Shown: positions 8,373 through 17,409 of the stretch, one piece after another
How the letters are laid out: every line of letters starts with the position of its first letter
Numbering within the stretch: position 1 is the stretch's first letter
DNA from: Dyadobacter sp. CY347
GTDB taxonomy: Bacteria; Bacteroidota; Bacteroidia; Cytophagales; Spirosomataceae
Direction of reading: 5' to 3'
DNA length: 64,000 nt
Assembly (NCBI RefSeq): GCF_021502655.1
Contig: NZ_JAKFFT010000008.1
Span: forward strand, 434,001-498,000
Translations under genes and position numbers: made by a program
Notes under the pieces: model-generated
The model's input: the letters and a program-made list of their open reading frames with translations, nothing else
Databases searched by the model: none
What the model was told of the DNA's origin: nothing

Positions 8373-10103
8373 ATGACAACGGATAATATTGAGATACTGA
8401 CCCGGGGAAAAAGGGGTTTCATAGGGGAAGAATTTGATTTGAAAAAATGGGAGGATGTTGAGCCGTTTTTTGAAAATCTGAAAAACAGGGAGATCAATTC
8501 TGCGGAGGATTTGCAGCAGTGGTTTCTGGATAGGAGTGAAATTGAGTCTTATTTGTCGGAAAACTTTGCGTGGCGATACATTCGGCAGACTTGCGATACG
8601 GCTAATACGAGCCTGATCAACGCTTTGCAATTTTTCATCACTGAAATCCAGCCGAAACTTGCGGAATATGGCAATGCTTTGGACAAAAAAGTGGTCGACA
8701 GCCCTTATCTGAGCGAATTAACGGAACCTGGATTTGAAATTACAGTGCGCGGCATGAAGAAAGCCATCGAAATCTTCCGCGATGAGAACATTCCGCTGAT
8801 CACAGAAATGCAGACCGAAGAGCGCCGCTACGGGGCCATCGCGGGCGCCATGACGGTGACACTGGACGGCGAGGAAATGACGTTGCAAAAAGCCGCCGAC
8901 CGCCTTCAATCCACTGACCGCAACATTCGGGAAGAAGCCTGGCGCGCCATCAGCGGCAGACGTTATGACGACCACGAACAACTGGACGAGCTGCTGGGCA
9001 AGCTGGTAACATTGCGCGACCAGGTTGGTAAGAATGCCGGTTTTGCCAATTACCGCGACTATATGTTTGCTGCGATGGGACGTTTTGATTACACGCCGGA
9101 GGATTGTTTCAATTTCCACGGTTCGGTGAAAAAAGCGGTGGTTCCTATGCTGGATGAAATGGCTGAGAGCAGAAAAGCGGCTTTGGAAGTGGATGCGCTT
9201 CGTCCGTGGGATACGAAGGTGGATCCGCAGGGATTGGCGCCATTGAAGCCGTTTGCAACGGGCGAAGAATTGCTGGACAAAACAATCCGCTGTTTTTCAA
9301 GGCTGGACCCTTTTCTGGGAAATTGCCTGAGCACCATGAAGAATATGAACCATCTGGACCTGGAATCCAGGAAAGGAAAAGCGCCGGGTGGCTACAATTA
9401 TCCGCTTGACGAGATTGGCGTTCCGTTTATTTTCATGAATGCAACGTCGAATCTTCGGGATATGGTAACATTGCTGCACGAGGGAGGTCATGCGGTGCAT
9501 TCGCTGGTAACGCGGAATTTGAAGCTGAATTCATTCAAACACACGCCTTCCGAAGTTGCGGAGCTTGCTTCCATGTCGATGGAATTGATCACAATGGATT
9601 ATTGGGATGAGTTCTTTGAAAACGAAAATGACTTGAAGAGAGCGAAAATCCAGCATTTGGAATCCATTCTGGAAACACTTCCCTGGGTTGCTACGGTTGA
9701 TAAATTCCAGCATTGGATGTTCGAAAATCCGCAGCATTCGGCCACTGAACGCACGGACGCATGGGTCCGCATCTATGAAGAATTTACAGATAGAGTAATG
9801 GACTGGAGCGGTCTCGAAATTTATAAAAAATATCTTTGGCAGCGTCAGTTACACATTTACGAGGTTCCTTTCTATTACATTGAATACGGAATTGCGCAAC
9901 TGGGGGCAATCGGCGTTTGGAAAAATTACCGCCAGGATCCTGCGAAAGGCCTGAAAGGTTATCTGGATGCGTTGAAGCTGGGCTATACAGCCACAATTGG
10001 CGAGATATATCAGGCAGCCAACATCCCGTTTGATTTCTCGGAGCAGCATATCACTGATCTGATGCAGTTTGTCCGCAACGAACTGGCCGAATTAAAAAAG
10101 TAA
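8373..10103 (+). CDS. M3 family oligoendopeptidase (PepF-like zinc metallopeptidase)
   Basis: Cytoplasmic zinc peptidase that cleaves short peptides. The 576-aa protein has the HExxH zinc site as HEGGH at about 369-373 (LLHEGGHAVHSL), followed by TPSEVAELASMSMEL, whose glutamate supplies the third zinc ligand in M3 enzymes. Length and motifs fit the oligoendopeptidase F group rather than the longer Dcp/PrlC group. No signal peptide. ATG at 8373 follows the KilA-N remnant by 33 bp, and a 76-bp gap separates it from the lipoprotein gene downstream. The exact peptide range cannot be told from sequence. Confidence 0.9.
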   Translation: MTTDNIEILTRGKRGFIGEEFDLKKWEDVEPFFENLKNREINSAEDLQQWFLDRSEIESYLSENFAWRYIRQTCDTANTSLINALQFFITEIQPKLAEYGNALDKKVVDSPYLSELTEPGFEITVRGMKKAIEIFRDENIPLITEMQTEERRYGAIAGAMTVTLDGEEMTLQKAADRLQSTDRNIREEAWRAISGRRYDDHEQLDELLGKLVTLRDQVGKNAGFANYRDYMFAAMGRFDYTPEDCFNFHGSVKKAVVPMLDEMAESRKAALEVDALRPWDTKVDPQGLAPLKPFATGEELLDKTIRCFSRLDPFLGNCLSTMKNMNHLDLESRKGKAPGGYNYPLDEIGVPFIFMNATSNLRDMVTLLHEGGHAVHSLVTRNLKLNSFKHTPSEVAELASMSMELITMDYWDEFFENENDLKRAKIQHLESILETLPWVATVDKFQHWMFENPQHSATERTDAWVRIYEEFTDRVMDWSGLEIYKKYLWQRQLHIYEVPFYYIEYGIAQLGAIGVWKNYRQDPAKGLKGYLDALKLGYTATIGEIYQAANIPFDFSEQHITDLMQFVRNELAELKK

Positions 10104-10179
10104 CATTTCGTCAGGGCTGATTTGGTGGTTATGAAAATGACGGTTATTTTTGCCCATATTACTATGAACGATCAAAGAA

Positions 10180-10431
10180 ATGAAATTCTATAAAATTGTT
10201 GCATTTGTTGCCTGTCTTGCATTGCTTTCTTCATGTGACTATCAGAAATATAATCACATCGAGCAAAAAGACCTGAATACTGGCAACGAATTGGTTTACG
10301 GCGTAAGCCCGGATTCTTTGCCACGTCAAATGTCTTTGAAATATGAGGCTAAGCCAGAACTTGAAACACGTGTAAACGACATCCGTGCCAAATTATACAG
10401 CGGCACGACGAATGCAGTGGTTAAACAATAG
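10180..10431 (+). CDS. Small lipoprotein of unknown function
   Basis: An 83-aa product with a lipoprotein signal: MKFYKIVAFVACLALLSSC, with the lipidated cysteine at residue 19. The mature part is short and hydrophilic, with no domain I recognise. An intrinsic terminator follows directly, so the gene is the end of its transcript; it may be read with the M3 peptidase or from its own promoter. Function unknown. Confidence 0.7.
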   Translation: MKFYKIVAFVACLALLSSCDYQKYNHIEQKDLNTGNELVYGVSPDSLPRQMSLKYEAKPELETRVNDIRAKLYSGTTNAVVKQ

Positions 10432-10452
10432 TATATTTCTGCCTGAATATGA

Positions 10453-10487
10453 AGATATCCTCACACAACTGGGGATATCTTTTTTTT
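10453..10487 (+). terminator. Intrinsic terminator
   Basis: Perfect 8-bp stem AGATATCC (10453-10460) / GGATATCT (10473-10480), 12-nt loop, followed by a run of eight T. It ends the transcript of the small lipoprotein gene. Confidence 0.9.
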
Positions 10488-10506
10488 GAAATGCTGCCTA
10501 TATCTT

Positions 10507-10596
10507 ATTGAACATTTTTAATACAGGTTCCAGCGTATAATCCTTCTGATACAGTTCCATTGACTAACTGAGTTGTGACAATTGAACATTTTTAAT
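10507..10596. repeat. Direct repeat of 16 bp upstream of the epimerase gene
   Basis: ATTGAACATTTTTAAT occurs exactly at 10507-10522 and again at 10581-10596, 74 bp apart, within the 240-bp gap before the epimerase gene. This could be a pair of regulator sites or a duplicated promoter; nothing else is evident in the gap apart from the terminator. Confidence 0.6.
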
Positions 10597-10671
10597 TTAC
10601 TTTACGTATTCGAGGCAGTAGAATACTCGTATTAATCAGGAACGGACAGGCAAATAAAAATACACAAAAAC

Positions 10672-11745
10672 ATGAATATAGCTTTGGTAACCGGCTCGGC
10701 CGGTCTGATAGGAAGTGAATCGGTTGCGTTTTTAGCGGATAAATTTGATCTGGTAATCGGTGTTGATAATAATTTAAGAGAATACTTTTTCGGCGCTGAC
10801 GGAAATACAGAATGGAACCGTAACAGGATCCAGGATCAGTTTAACAACTACAAGCATTATGCTGCTGATATTCGTGAAGTTAGCCAGTTGGAACCGATCT
10901 TTAAGGAATACGGAAACGACATTAAGCTGATCATCCACGCAGCCGCACAGCCAAGCCATGACTGGGCAGCGAAAGAGCCGTTTACAGATTTCGGTGTAAA
11001 TGCGGTTGGAACGCTTAATATGCTGGAAATGACACGCTTGCATACACCGGAAGCTGTGTTTATTTTCACTTCTACCAATAAAGTTTATGGCGATAATCCT
11101 AATTACCTGCCATTAATCGAGCTGGAAACGCGTTGGGAAATCGATCAGAACCATCCTTACTTCGAGAACGGGATTGACGAGCAACACAGCATTGATCACA
11201 CAAAACATTCAGTTTTTGGTGCTTCGAAAGTGGCTGCTGATATTATGGTTCAGGAATATGGCCGTTATTTTGGTATGAAAACGGCGGTTTTCCGTGGCGG
11301 ATGCCTTACTGGTCCAAACCACTCAGGCGCTCAGTTGCACGGATTCCTTGCTTACCTGATGAAATGTGCCATTACCGGCAACCATTACACGATTTTTGGT
11401 TATAAAGGAAAACAAGTTCGCGACAACATTCACAGCCATGACCTTGTGAATATGTTCTGGCATTTTTATCAAAATCCACGTCCGGGCGAAGTGTATAATG
11501 CGGGTGGCGGACGTTTCGCAAACTGCTCAATGCTGGAAGCGATCGCGCTTTGTGAAGAGATTACCGGAAACAAGTTATCGTACTCATACTCAGAAACAAA
11601 TAGAATTGGCGATCACATCTGGTATGTGAGCGATTTGTCGAAATTTAAGTCGCATTATCCAGGCTGGAACTGGGAATATGGCCTGACTGAGACACTTACC
11701 CAAATTCACGACGGTATTTCTTCAAGACTAGCAAAAACCGTTTAA
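10672..11745 (+). CDS. NAD-dependent sugar epimerase, extended SDR (CDP-tyvelose epimerase-like)
   Basis: Probably changes the configuration of a nucleotide sugar for a surface glycan. The 357-aa protein has the Rossmann motif TGSAGLIGS (residues 7-15), HAAAQPSHD, STNKVYGDNPN (134-144) and FRGGCLTGPNHSG, a set I associate with the CDP-paratose/tyvelose 2-epimerase branch of extended SDRs. The catalytic Tyr-x3-Lys appears as Phe182-G-A-S-Lys186, so the usual proton-transferring tyrosine is phenylalanine. I recall similar proteins with LFGASK, so this may mark a subfamily rather than damage. It is first in a row with a GT2 and a GT39-like glycosyltransferase. Substrate is unknown. Confidence 0.8.
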   Translation: MNIALVTGSAGLIGSESVAFLADKFDLVIGVDNNLREYFFGADGNTEWNRNRIQDQFNNYKHYAADIREVSQLEPIFKEYGNDIKLIIHAAAQPSHDWAAKEPFTDFGVNAVGTLNMLEMTRLHTPEAVFIFTSTNKVYGDNPNYLPLIELETRWEIDQNHPYFENGIDEQHSIDHTKHSVFGASKVAADIMVQEYGRYFGMKTAVFRGGCLTGPNHSGAQLHGFLAYLMKCAITGNHYTIFGYKGKQVRDNIHSHDLVNMFWHFYQNPRPGEVYNAGGGRFANCSMLEAIALCEEITGNKLSYSYSETNRIGDHIWYVSDLSKFKSHYPGWNWEYGLTETLTQIHDGISSRLAKTV

Positions 11746-11755
11746 AATCTTTCCG

Positions 11756-11785
11756 AAGCCTCCGAATTTAACCTTTCGGAGGCTT
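11756..11785 (+). terminator. Hairpin between epimerase and glycosyltransferase genes
   Basis: Perfect 11-bp stem AAGCCTCCGAA (11756-11766) / TTCGGAGGCTT (11775-11785) with an 8-nt loop. Only a short T run follows (TTTCAAATTC), so it may be a weak terminator, an mRNA-stabilising hairpin or a partial attenuator lowering expression of the next two genes. Confidence 0.55.
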
Positions 11786-11800
11786 TCAAATTCCTCCCCC

Positions 11801-12748
11801 ATGCCCGAAAATTTTGTCATTATCATTCCTCAATTCAACGACTGGGAGGCGCTGAACCTGCTTATAGAAAAGATTAACGCGGATTTAAACGCCTCGATCT
11901 TAAAAAATACCACGTTATTTATCGTTGACGACTGCTCCTCCAAGGAAAGAACATCACCATTTGTAAGTTTTGGGGGGAAAGAAATCAAAGTCCTGCGCTT
12001 ATATCGCAATCTTGGACATCAAAAAGCAATTGCCATCGGCCTTTCCTATGTTGCCGAGCACATTGCTGCTGATAAAGTTATTGTCATGGATGCGGACGGC
12101 GAAGATGCTCCTAGCGACATTAACTTGCTGGCAGAAAGATCATTACAAGAACCTGGCAAGATCATTTTTGCAGAACGTAACAAGCGCACGGAGAATTTTC
12201 TATTCCGATCTTTCTATGTGATTTATAAAATGCTTTTCAAGTTGCTGACCGGAAAAGTGATCACATTTGGAAATTTCAGCCTTGTGCCGCAAAATCGTTT
12301 GCAAAATCTGGTCCGCGTTTCGGAGATCTGGAATAATTATCCGGGCGGCATTATCCGTTCAAGGATTCCTTATGATTCCGTGCTCACAAACCGTGCTAAA
12401 AGGCTGGCAGGAGAAAGTAAAATGAACTTCGTTTCGCTGGTTTTGCATGGGTTGAGTGCCATTTCTGTGCTGGTTGACACCACGGCAGTCCGCATTCTGA
12501 TCTTCTCGATTTTCATGTCGGGCATAGCCATTGCTTTTATTATCTTCATCATTTTTCTGAAACTTATTGGCAATGCAACGCCTGGCTGGGCATCCACATT
12601 GGGCAGTACGCTAATGATTTTGATGTTGCAATCCTTCCTTATTTCGCTATTTTTGGTTTTCATGGTATTGCAATATCGTTCTCAACAACACTTCATCCCG
12701 GCAGTTCATTACCGCGATTTCGTTGAGAAGGTGGACACTTTCAGCTAA
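11801..12748 (+). CDS. Family 2 glycosyltransferase with C-terminal membrane segments
   Basis: Likely moves a sugar from a nucleotide sugar or makes a polyprenyl-phosphate sugar. The 315-aa protein has a GT-A fold N-terminus: VIIPQFNDWEALNLLIEKI, FIVDDCSSKE and VMDADGEDAP (the DxD-type metal site). It ends with two strong hydrophobic segments around residues 228-252 and 262-290, as in DPM1/GtrB/ArnC-like enzymes that work on undecaprenyl phosphate. It stands 5 bp before the GT39-like gene, which would use such a polyprenyl-phosphate sugar as donor, so the two may form a donor-maker and acceptor-transferase pair. Exact sugar unknown. Confidence 0.82.
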   Translation: MPENFVIIIPQFNDWEALNLLIEKINADLNASILKNTTLFIVDDCSSKERTSPFVSFGGKEIKVLRLYRNLGHQKAIAIGLSYVAEHIAADKVIVMDADGEDAPSDINLLAERSLQEPGKIIFAERNKRTENFLFRSFYVIYKMLFKLLTGKVITFGNFSLVPQNRLQNLVRVSEIWNNYPGGIIRSRIPYDSVLTNRAKRLAGESKMNFVSLVLHGLSAISVLVDTTAVRILIFSIFMSGIAIAFIIFIIFLKLIGNATPGWASTLGSTLMILMLQSFLISLFLVFMVLQYRSQQHFIPAVHYRDFVEKVDTFS

Positions 12749-12753
12749 ACCGC

Positions 12754-14361
12754 ATGCTCACTTTTGACAATTCACCGCCTGTATATTGGCTCATCGGATA
12801 TGTGCTGGCGGCGTTTGTGGTCTTTTCGGGTTTTTATAAATCTATATCAACAAAAATCTTCATCCTATCAGCGATCATTCTGCTGATTTTCATGCGTTTA
12901 CCAGTGATCGTTTTCAACCGGGAGCTTAATCCTGATGAAAGCCAGATGCTCAGCCACGCGATCACGTTGTTCAAAGATCCTATTTACTGGCGCTCGGTGG
13001 ACGGCACGACCATCGGCCCGCTTGACAATTATTTACTGGTTATCCCAAGATTATTAGGCTTCGAGATTAACTACACATCCGGGCGCATGATGGGCCTCAT
13101 TTGCGCTGGAGGAGCCTTATTAATGCTGTTTTACTCACTTAAAAACTGGTATGGAACATCCGTAGCGCGTAAAATATTCCTGGTTCCGTTGCTGTTTCTG
13201 ACCTTTACCCAAGAGATTGATTTTGTACATTATTCAAGCGAACAGCTTCCCGTTCTTTTATTATCGATTTGTGTTTGGCTGCTTTCAAGAGCGACGCAAA
13301 GCATTGGAAATGATAAGACTAACTTATACTTTCTTGGACTAGCTGCCGGCGCAATTCCCTTTGCTAAGCTGCAAGCTGTTCCGCAGGCACTGGTTCTTGC
13401 TGCTGCTGGTTTATGGGTTGGTTACCAATGCTTTAAAACAAAAAAAGACTTCAAGCCCATTCTTTTTGTGTTGCTGGGAGGACTCACATTTCCGATCCTT
13501 ACACTCGTCTTGACATTGATTTTCAACGTCTTTTCCGATCTCATCTACTTCTATATTTTAGGGAATGTGATCTATGCCGGGGGAAAAGGATTTTTCGAAA
13601 TCCCAGGCCAATTTATTAGAATCTTTAAATTAACACCTGATTTCCAGATTTTTACATTAGCACTCATCGTGCCCATATTGATCGCATTTTATCAAATGTT
13701 CCGAAGGTCGAGTGCGGGCAAAATGACTTTGGTCGTTCCGGTTACCATTCTCTTGCTGCTGTTTTCAAGCATTTATGCAGTCACGAAGTCGGGTAACGAT
13801 TTTATACATTATCTCAATTTCTGCATCATTCCCTGGACATTACTGGCGGGTTATGGTTTATCTAAAATTGAAAAATGGACTATCGTATTTCCGGCGATCG
13901 TTTTGCTATGGTTTGCTACAAACGATGCATATCACTTCGTCAAAGAGCGCCGGTTAAATGCTTTTGATTCGGTAAATGCAAGAACATTGGCGCAAAGCCC
14001 GGTTGTGACGGCGCTTAAAAAATACAGCAAAACTGATGACTACATGGCCGTATGGGGCTGGCAATGTGCTTATTACGTGGAAGCGCAACTGTTACAAGCC
14101 ACTGCGGAGAACCACTCTGAGCGTTCTATTTTCCTCCATCCGATGCAGGAGAAATACAAGAGTCGTTATATTACTGACATTAAGCGGACCAAGCCAGCAA
14201 TTGTCCTGGATGCGGTGGGGAAAAACAGTATGTGGGTGCAAAACAAAAAAGCCCAGGGAATTGAGAGTTACCCTGCGCTTTTTGAATATATCCTCAATAA
14301 TTACAAACTGGTCGGTGACTTTGACGACACGCGCTTATATGTGCGCAACGACCGCCTATAA
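12754..14361 (+). CDS. Polytopic glycosyltransferase, GT39/ArnT-like
   Basis: Inner-membrane enzyme that probably transfers a sugar from a polyprenyl-phosphate donor to a periplasmic acceptor. The 535-aa protein has about 10-12 hydrophobic helices over the first 400 residues and a soluble C-terminal part. The first periplasmic loop carries ELNPDESQMLSHA, an acidic motif at the position where PMT/ArnT-type enzymes place their catalytic aspartate and glutamate. It follows the GT2 gene by 5 bp and its last bases overlap the convergent Rrf2 gene by 6 bp. The assignment is by overall layout and this motif; the acceptor is unknown. Confidence 0.7.
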   Translation: MLTFDNSPPVYWLIGYVLAAFVVFSGFYKSISTKIFILSAIILLIFMRLPVIVFNRELNPDESQMLSHAITLFKDPIYWRSVDGTTIGPLDNYLLVIPRLLGFEINYTSGRMMGLICAGGALLMLFYSLKNWYGTSVARKIFLVPLLFLTFTQEIDFVHYSSEQLPVLLLSICVWLLSRATQSIGNDKTNLYFLGLAAGAIPFAKLQAVPQALVLAAAGLWVGYQCFKTKKDFKPILFVLLGGLTFPILTLVLTLIFNVFSDLIYFYILGNVIYAGGKGFFEIPGQFIRIFKLTPDFQIFTLALIVPILIAFYQMFRRSSAGKMTLVVPVTILLLLFSSIYAVTKSGNDFIHYLNFCIIPWTLLAGYGLSKIEKWTIVFPAIVLLWFATNDAYHFVKERRLNAFDSVNARTLAQSPVVTALKKYSKTDDYMAVWGWQCAYYVEAQLLQATAENHSERSIFLHPMQEKYKSRYITDIKRTKPAIVLDAVGKNSMWVQNKKAQGIESYPALFEYILNNYKLVGDFDDTRLYVRNDRL

Positions 14362-14805
14362 TTGTGTCAAAACATCCGTTTGCTGTGCATTTTCAGCTTG
14401 TAGCAAGTCGTTTAATGTGGTTTGGTCCAATACAGCGAGGTTAGCGTCGCGCCATCTTTCGAGCACGGAGCGCAAGCTGCAAGTTTCTTCGTCCTTACAA
14501 TCGTCGCAACGGCCGTAAAAAAACATTGAAACGCAAAGTGCCGGCGCAATAGGGCCATCGATAATCCGTAATACTTTCGAAAAATTGACTTCCCCCGGTG
14601 GAATGCGCAACAAATAGCCGCCGCCTTTTCCCTTCTGACTTTGTAAAACACCGTTATTACGAAGGTCAAGCAATATCGCTTCCAGGAATTTCTTTGGAAT
14701 CTTCTCTTTTTCAGCAATGTAGGAAATCAAGACCGGCCCTTTTCCGTATTGTTCTGCTAAAACTTTTAAGGCTTTAAGCGCGTATTTTGCTTTTTTAGAA
14801 ATCAT
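14356..14805 (-). CDS. Rrf2 family transcriptional regulator
   Basis: A 149-aa DNA-binding regulator. N-terminal winged helix-turn-helix (KYALKALKVLAEQY ... SYIAEKEKIPKKFLEAILLDLRNNGVL) with the typical GGGYLLRIPP wing. The C-terminal part has CDDCKDEETC preceded by a further cysteine in ALCVSMFF, a spacing that resembles the Fe-S cluster cysteines of IscR/NsrR but is not identical to them. It may sense iron-sulfur status, redox state or nitric oxide. Genes controlled are unknown: its neighbours are a glycosyltransferase (convergent) and the fadN-like gene upstream. A TAnnTTTG-like element (TACATTTG at 14820-14813) lies just before the start, so the mRNA may be nearly leaderless. Confidence 0.88.
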   Translation of the reverse strand: MISKKAKYALKALKVLAEQYGKGPVLISYIAEKEKIPKKFLEAILLDLRNNGVLQSQKGKGGGYLLRIPPGEVNFSKVLRIIDGPIAPALCVSMFFYGRCDDCKDEETCSLRSVLERWRDANLAVLDQTTLNDLLQAENAQQTDVLTQL

Positions 14806-14987
14806 TTTTGCTCAAATGTACTTTTAGTCAATTTAGCATATAGGGCGAATCTTTTTCATCCCGGATTGACAGATGATTAATTCTAAATATCGAACATTTC
14901 ACCGAATATCCTGCTAAATGCAGAACATTAATTGGTTAAACAATAATTCCCTTGAAAATTTAGGAAGAAGTTGCAGGCGCCTCCTTA

Positions 14988-17393
14988 CTAGTTTCTAGGA
15001 GGTTTTCCACCATTAAGCAGTCCTTGCATTCTTTCCAGCGTCTTCTTTTCGCCACAAAGCGAAAGGAATGCTTCTCTTTCCAAATCAAGCAGATATTGTT
15101 CCGTTACGTTTTGTGCATAGCTCAAATCGCCGCCGTTGATGACATAAGCGAGTTTGTTGGCGATTTTAGCGTCGTGATCGGAAATATAATTGGCCAGGCG
15201 CATTTGTGCGATGCCGGCCATAAACAGCGCGATCCCGGTTTTACCCTGCACCTTAATGTCGTTTCGCTGCTTGGGCTGCGTATAACCATTATCAGCCAGA
15301 TCCATCGTCGCTTGTTTCGCCTCCACGATAAGCCGCGAACGATTGAGTACGATTTGATCTTTATCCTGCAAATAATTCATTTCACGTGCTTCCTGCGCCG
15401 AAGTCGACACTTTTGCCTGTGCAATGTTCATGAATGCAGTTTGAAGAATGTTCAATTCCGTATCGCCTGCGTGATACATATCCGAGCACCTGAGCGCCAT
15501 TTCTTTCGTTCCGCCACCGGCAGGAATGATCCCAACGCCAAACTCTACAAGTCCGATGTATGTTTCAGCGTGCGCCACAACTTTATCTGCATGCAAATTC
15601 AGCTCGCAACCGCCGCCCAATGCCAGCGAATGTGGCGCCGTAACAACCGGAATCGAAGAATAACGTGCACGCATCATGGTTTGCTGAAACTGTGCAATGA
15701 CCATGTTAATCTCATCAAATTCCTGCTCAATGGAGAACATAAACAACATGGCAAGGTTCGCACCGGCAGAAAACGCCTCGCTCGACTCGTTACCGATCAC
15801 CAATCCACGAAAATCCTTTTCCGCCAGACTAATGCCTTTATTGATCCCTTCGATCACTTCGGAACCCATTGTGTTCATCTTTGACTTGAATTCCAGGTTC
15901 AGAATTCCATCGCCGATGTCGTATAGATTCGCTCCGGCATTTTTCCAGACAATGTTGTTTGAGAGATTGCTCAGGAGAATAAAGCTTTCCTGCCCAGGGA
16001 TTTTTTTGTAAGTTTTTGAAACAATGTCGTAGTAAGACCGCTTGCCGTTTTCAACCTTATAAAACGATTCGTTGCCGGCTGGGATCATTTCATAAACCCA
16101 ATCCGCAGGTTTCATATCGAGGCTTTCCATGATCGAAAGCATGTTTTTCACGCCAATCGCATCCCAGGTTTCAAAAGGGCCATATTGCCAGCCAAATCCT
16201 GCTGTAATGGCCTGATCGATCCTGAAAATTTCATCCGAGATCTCGGGAATTCGCAAGGATGCGTATCTGAAAATGTCGGCGAACGTCTTTCTGTAAAATT
16301 CACCGGCCTTATCCCTGCCGCCAACCAGCACGCCAAAACGTTTTGAAACGTCGCTAATGGCCTTGGTTCCTTCTAATGTTTCAAACTTAACTTTTTCAGA
16401 AGGCTTATACTCTAATGTATTGAAATCCAGGGCAAGAATGACAGATTTGCCTTTGTCATCCTTTATTTTTTTATAAAAACCCTGTCCCGTCTTATCGCCT
16501 AACCATTTGTTGTCATACAATTTCTGCATGACCTCAGGCACCACAAATGCGTCCCTCGATTCATCTTTTCCCTCTCCGGAAGCGTATAAATTGTTCGCGA
16601 CATGAACGGTTGTATCCAGTCCCACAACGTCCGAAAGCCGATAGGTCCCTGACTTAGGGCGTCCTACAACCGGTCCGGTGAGTTTGTCGACTTCATCCAC
16701 GCTCAAACCCATTTCAGCAGCGACACGGATCGTTTGGATCAATGCATAAATTCCCAGCCTGTTAGCAATGAACCCAGGCGTATCTTTTGCCAAAACAGTA
16801 GTTTTGCCCAAAAACAGATCACCATAATGCATTAGGAAATTGACAATTTCCTGATCCGTTTCTGAGGTCGGAATGATTTCGAGTAAGCGTAAATATCTGG
16901 GTGGATTGAAAAAGTGCGTTCCGCAAAAATGCTTGCGGAAATCTTCGCTGCGCCCTTCCGCCATCAAATGGATCGGAATTCCGGACGTGTTGGAAGTCAC
17001 GAGCGTTCCCGGCTTGCGCAATGCATCCACTTTTTCGAAAATGCTTTTCTTAATATCAAGCCGTTCCACAACGACTTCCATCACCCAATCGTAATTTTTT
17101 ATGTCAGCCAGGTTATCGTCGAAGTTCCCCGTTTTAATGCGTGACACAAAAGCCGGGCTGTAAAGGGGCGCCGGTGATGCTTTGATGGCTTGCTGTAACG
17201 CATCATTCACGATCCTGTTCCGGAAAGCAGGGTGCTCGCTGGTCATTCCTTTGGCTTTTTCGACGTCGCTAAGCTCTTTCGGAACAATGTCGAGCAACAG
17301 CACTTCCACACCGATATTGGCAAAGTGGCAAGCAATGCGCGATCCCATAATGCCCGAGCCCAAAACGGCTACTTTACGAATTGAACGATTCAT
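14988..17393 (-). CDS. Bifunctional 3-hydroxyacyl-CoA dehydrogenase / enoyl-CoA hydratase (FadN type)
   Basis: Catalyses two steps of fatty acid beta-oxidation. The 801-aa protein starts with the NAD-binding motif VLGSGIMGSRIACHFA (about 10-25), then the dehydrogenase core (SNTSGIPI, GTHFFNPPRYLRLLEII with its catalytic histidine, DTPGFIANRLG). The crotonase domain lies in the C-terminal half (SEAFSAGANLAMLF, ALGGGCELNLHADKVVA, FGVGIIPAGGGTKEMALR). Dehydrogenase first and hydratase last is the order of Bacillus FadN, opposite to E. coli FadB. A MarR-type gene stands 16 bp upstream in the same direction. The thiolase and acyl-CoA dehydrogenase that often follow in such operons are absent here. 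Confidence 0.9.
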   Translation of the reverse strand: MNRSIRKVAVLGSGIMGSRIACHFANIGVEVLLLDIVPKELSDVEKAKGMTSEHPAFRNRIVNDALQQAIKASPAPLYSPAFVSRIKTGNFDDNLADIKNYDWVMEVVVERLDIKKSIFEKVDALRKPGTLVTSNTSGIPIHLMAEGRSEDFRKHFCGTHFFNPPRYLRLLEIIPTSETDQEIVNFLMHYGDLFLGKTTVLAKDTPGFIANRLGIYALIQTIRVAAEMGLSVDEVDKLTGPVVGRPKSGTYRLSDVVGLDTTVHVANNLYASGEGKDESRDAFVVPEVMQKLYDNKWLGDKTGQGFYKKIKDDKGKSVILALDFNTLEYKPSEKVKFETLEGTKAISDVSKRFGVLVGGRDKAGEFYRKTFADIFRYASLRIPEISDEIFRIDQAITAGFGWQYGPFETWDAIGVKNMLSIMESLDMKPADWVYEMIPAGNESFYKVENGKRSYYDIVSKTYKKIPGQESFILLSNLSNNIVWKNAGANLYDIGDGILNLEFKSKMNTMGSEVIEGINKGISLAEKDFRGLVIGNESSEAFSAGANLAMLFMFSIEQEFDEINMVIAQFQQTMMRARYSSIPVVTAPHSLALGGGCELNLHADKVVAHAETYIGLVEFGVGIIPAGGGTKEMALRCSDMYHAGDTELNILQTAFMNIAQAKVSTSAQEAREMNYLQDKDQIVLNRSRLIVEAKQATMDLADNGYTQPKQRNDIKVQGKTGIALFMAGIAQMRLANYISDHDAKIANKLAYVINGGDLSYAQNVTEQYLLDLEREAFLSLCGEKKTLERMQGLLNGGKPPRN

Positions 17394-17409
17394 TATTTAA
17401 AGGTTTGGT

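Noticed and set aside
15024..15884. A 286-codon open frame on the plus strand
   Set aside because: Antisense shadow of the enoyl-CoA hydratase part of the fadN-like gene.
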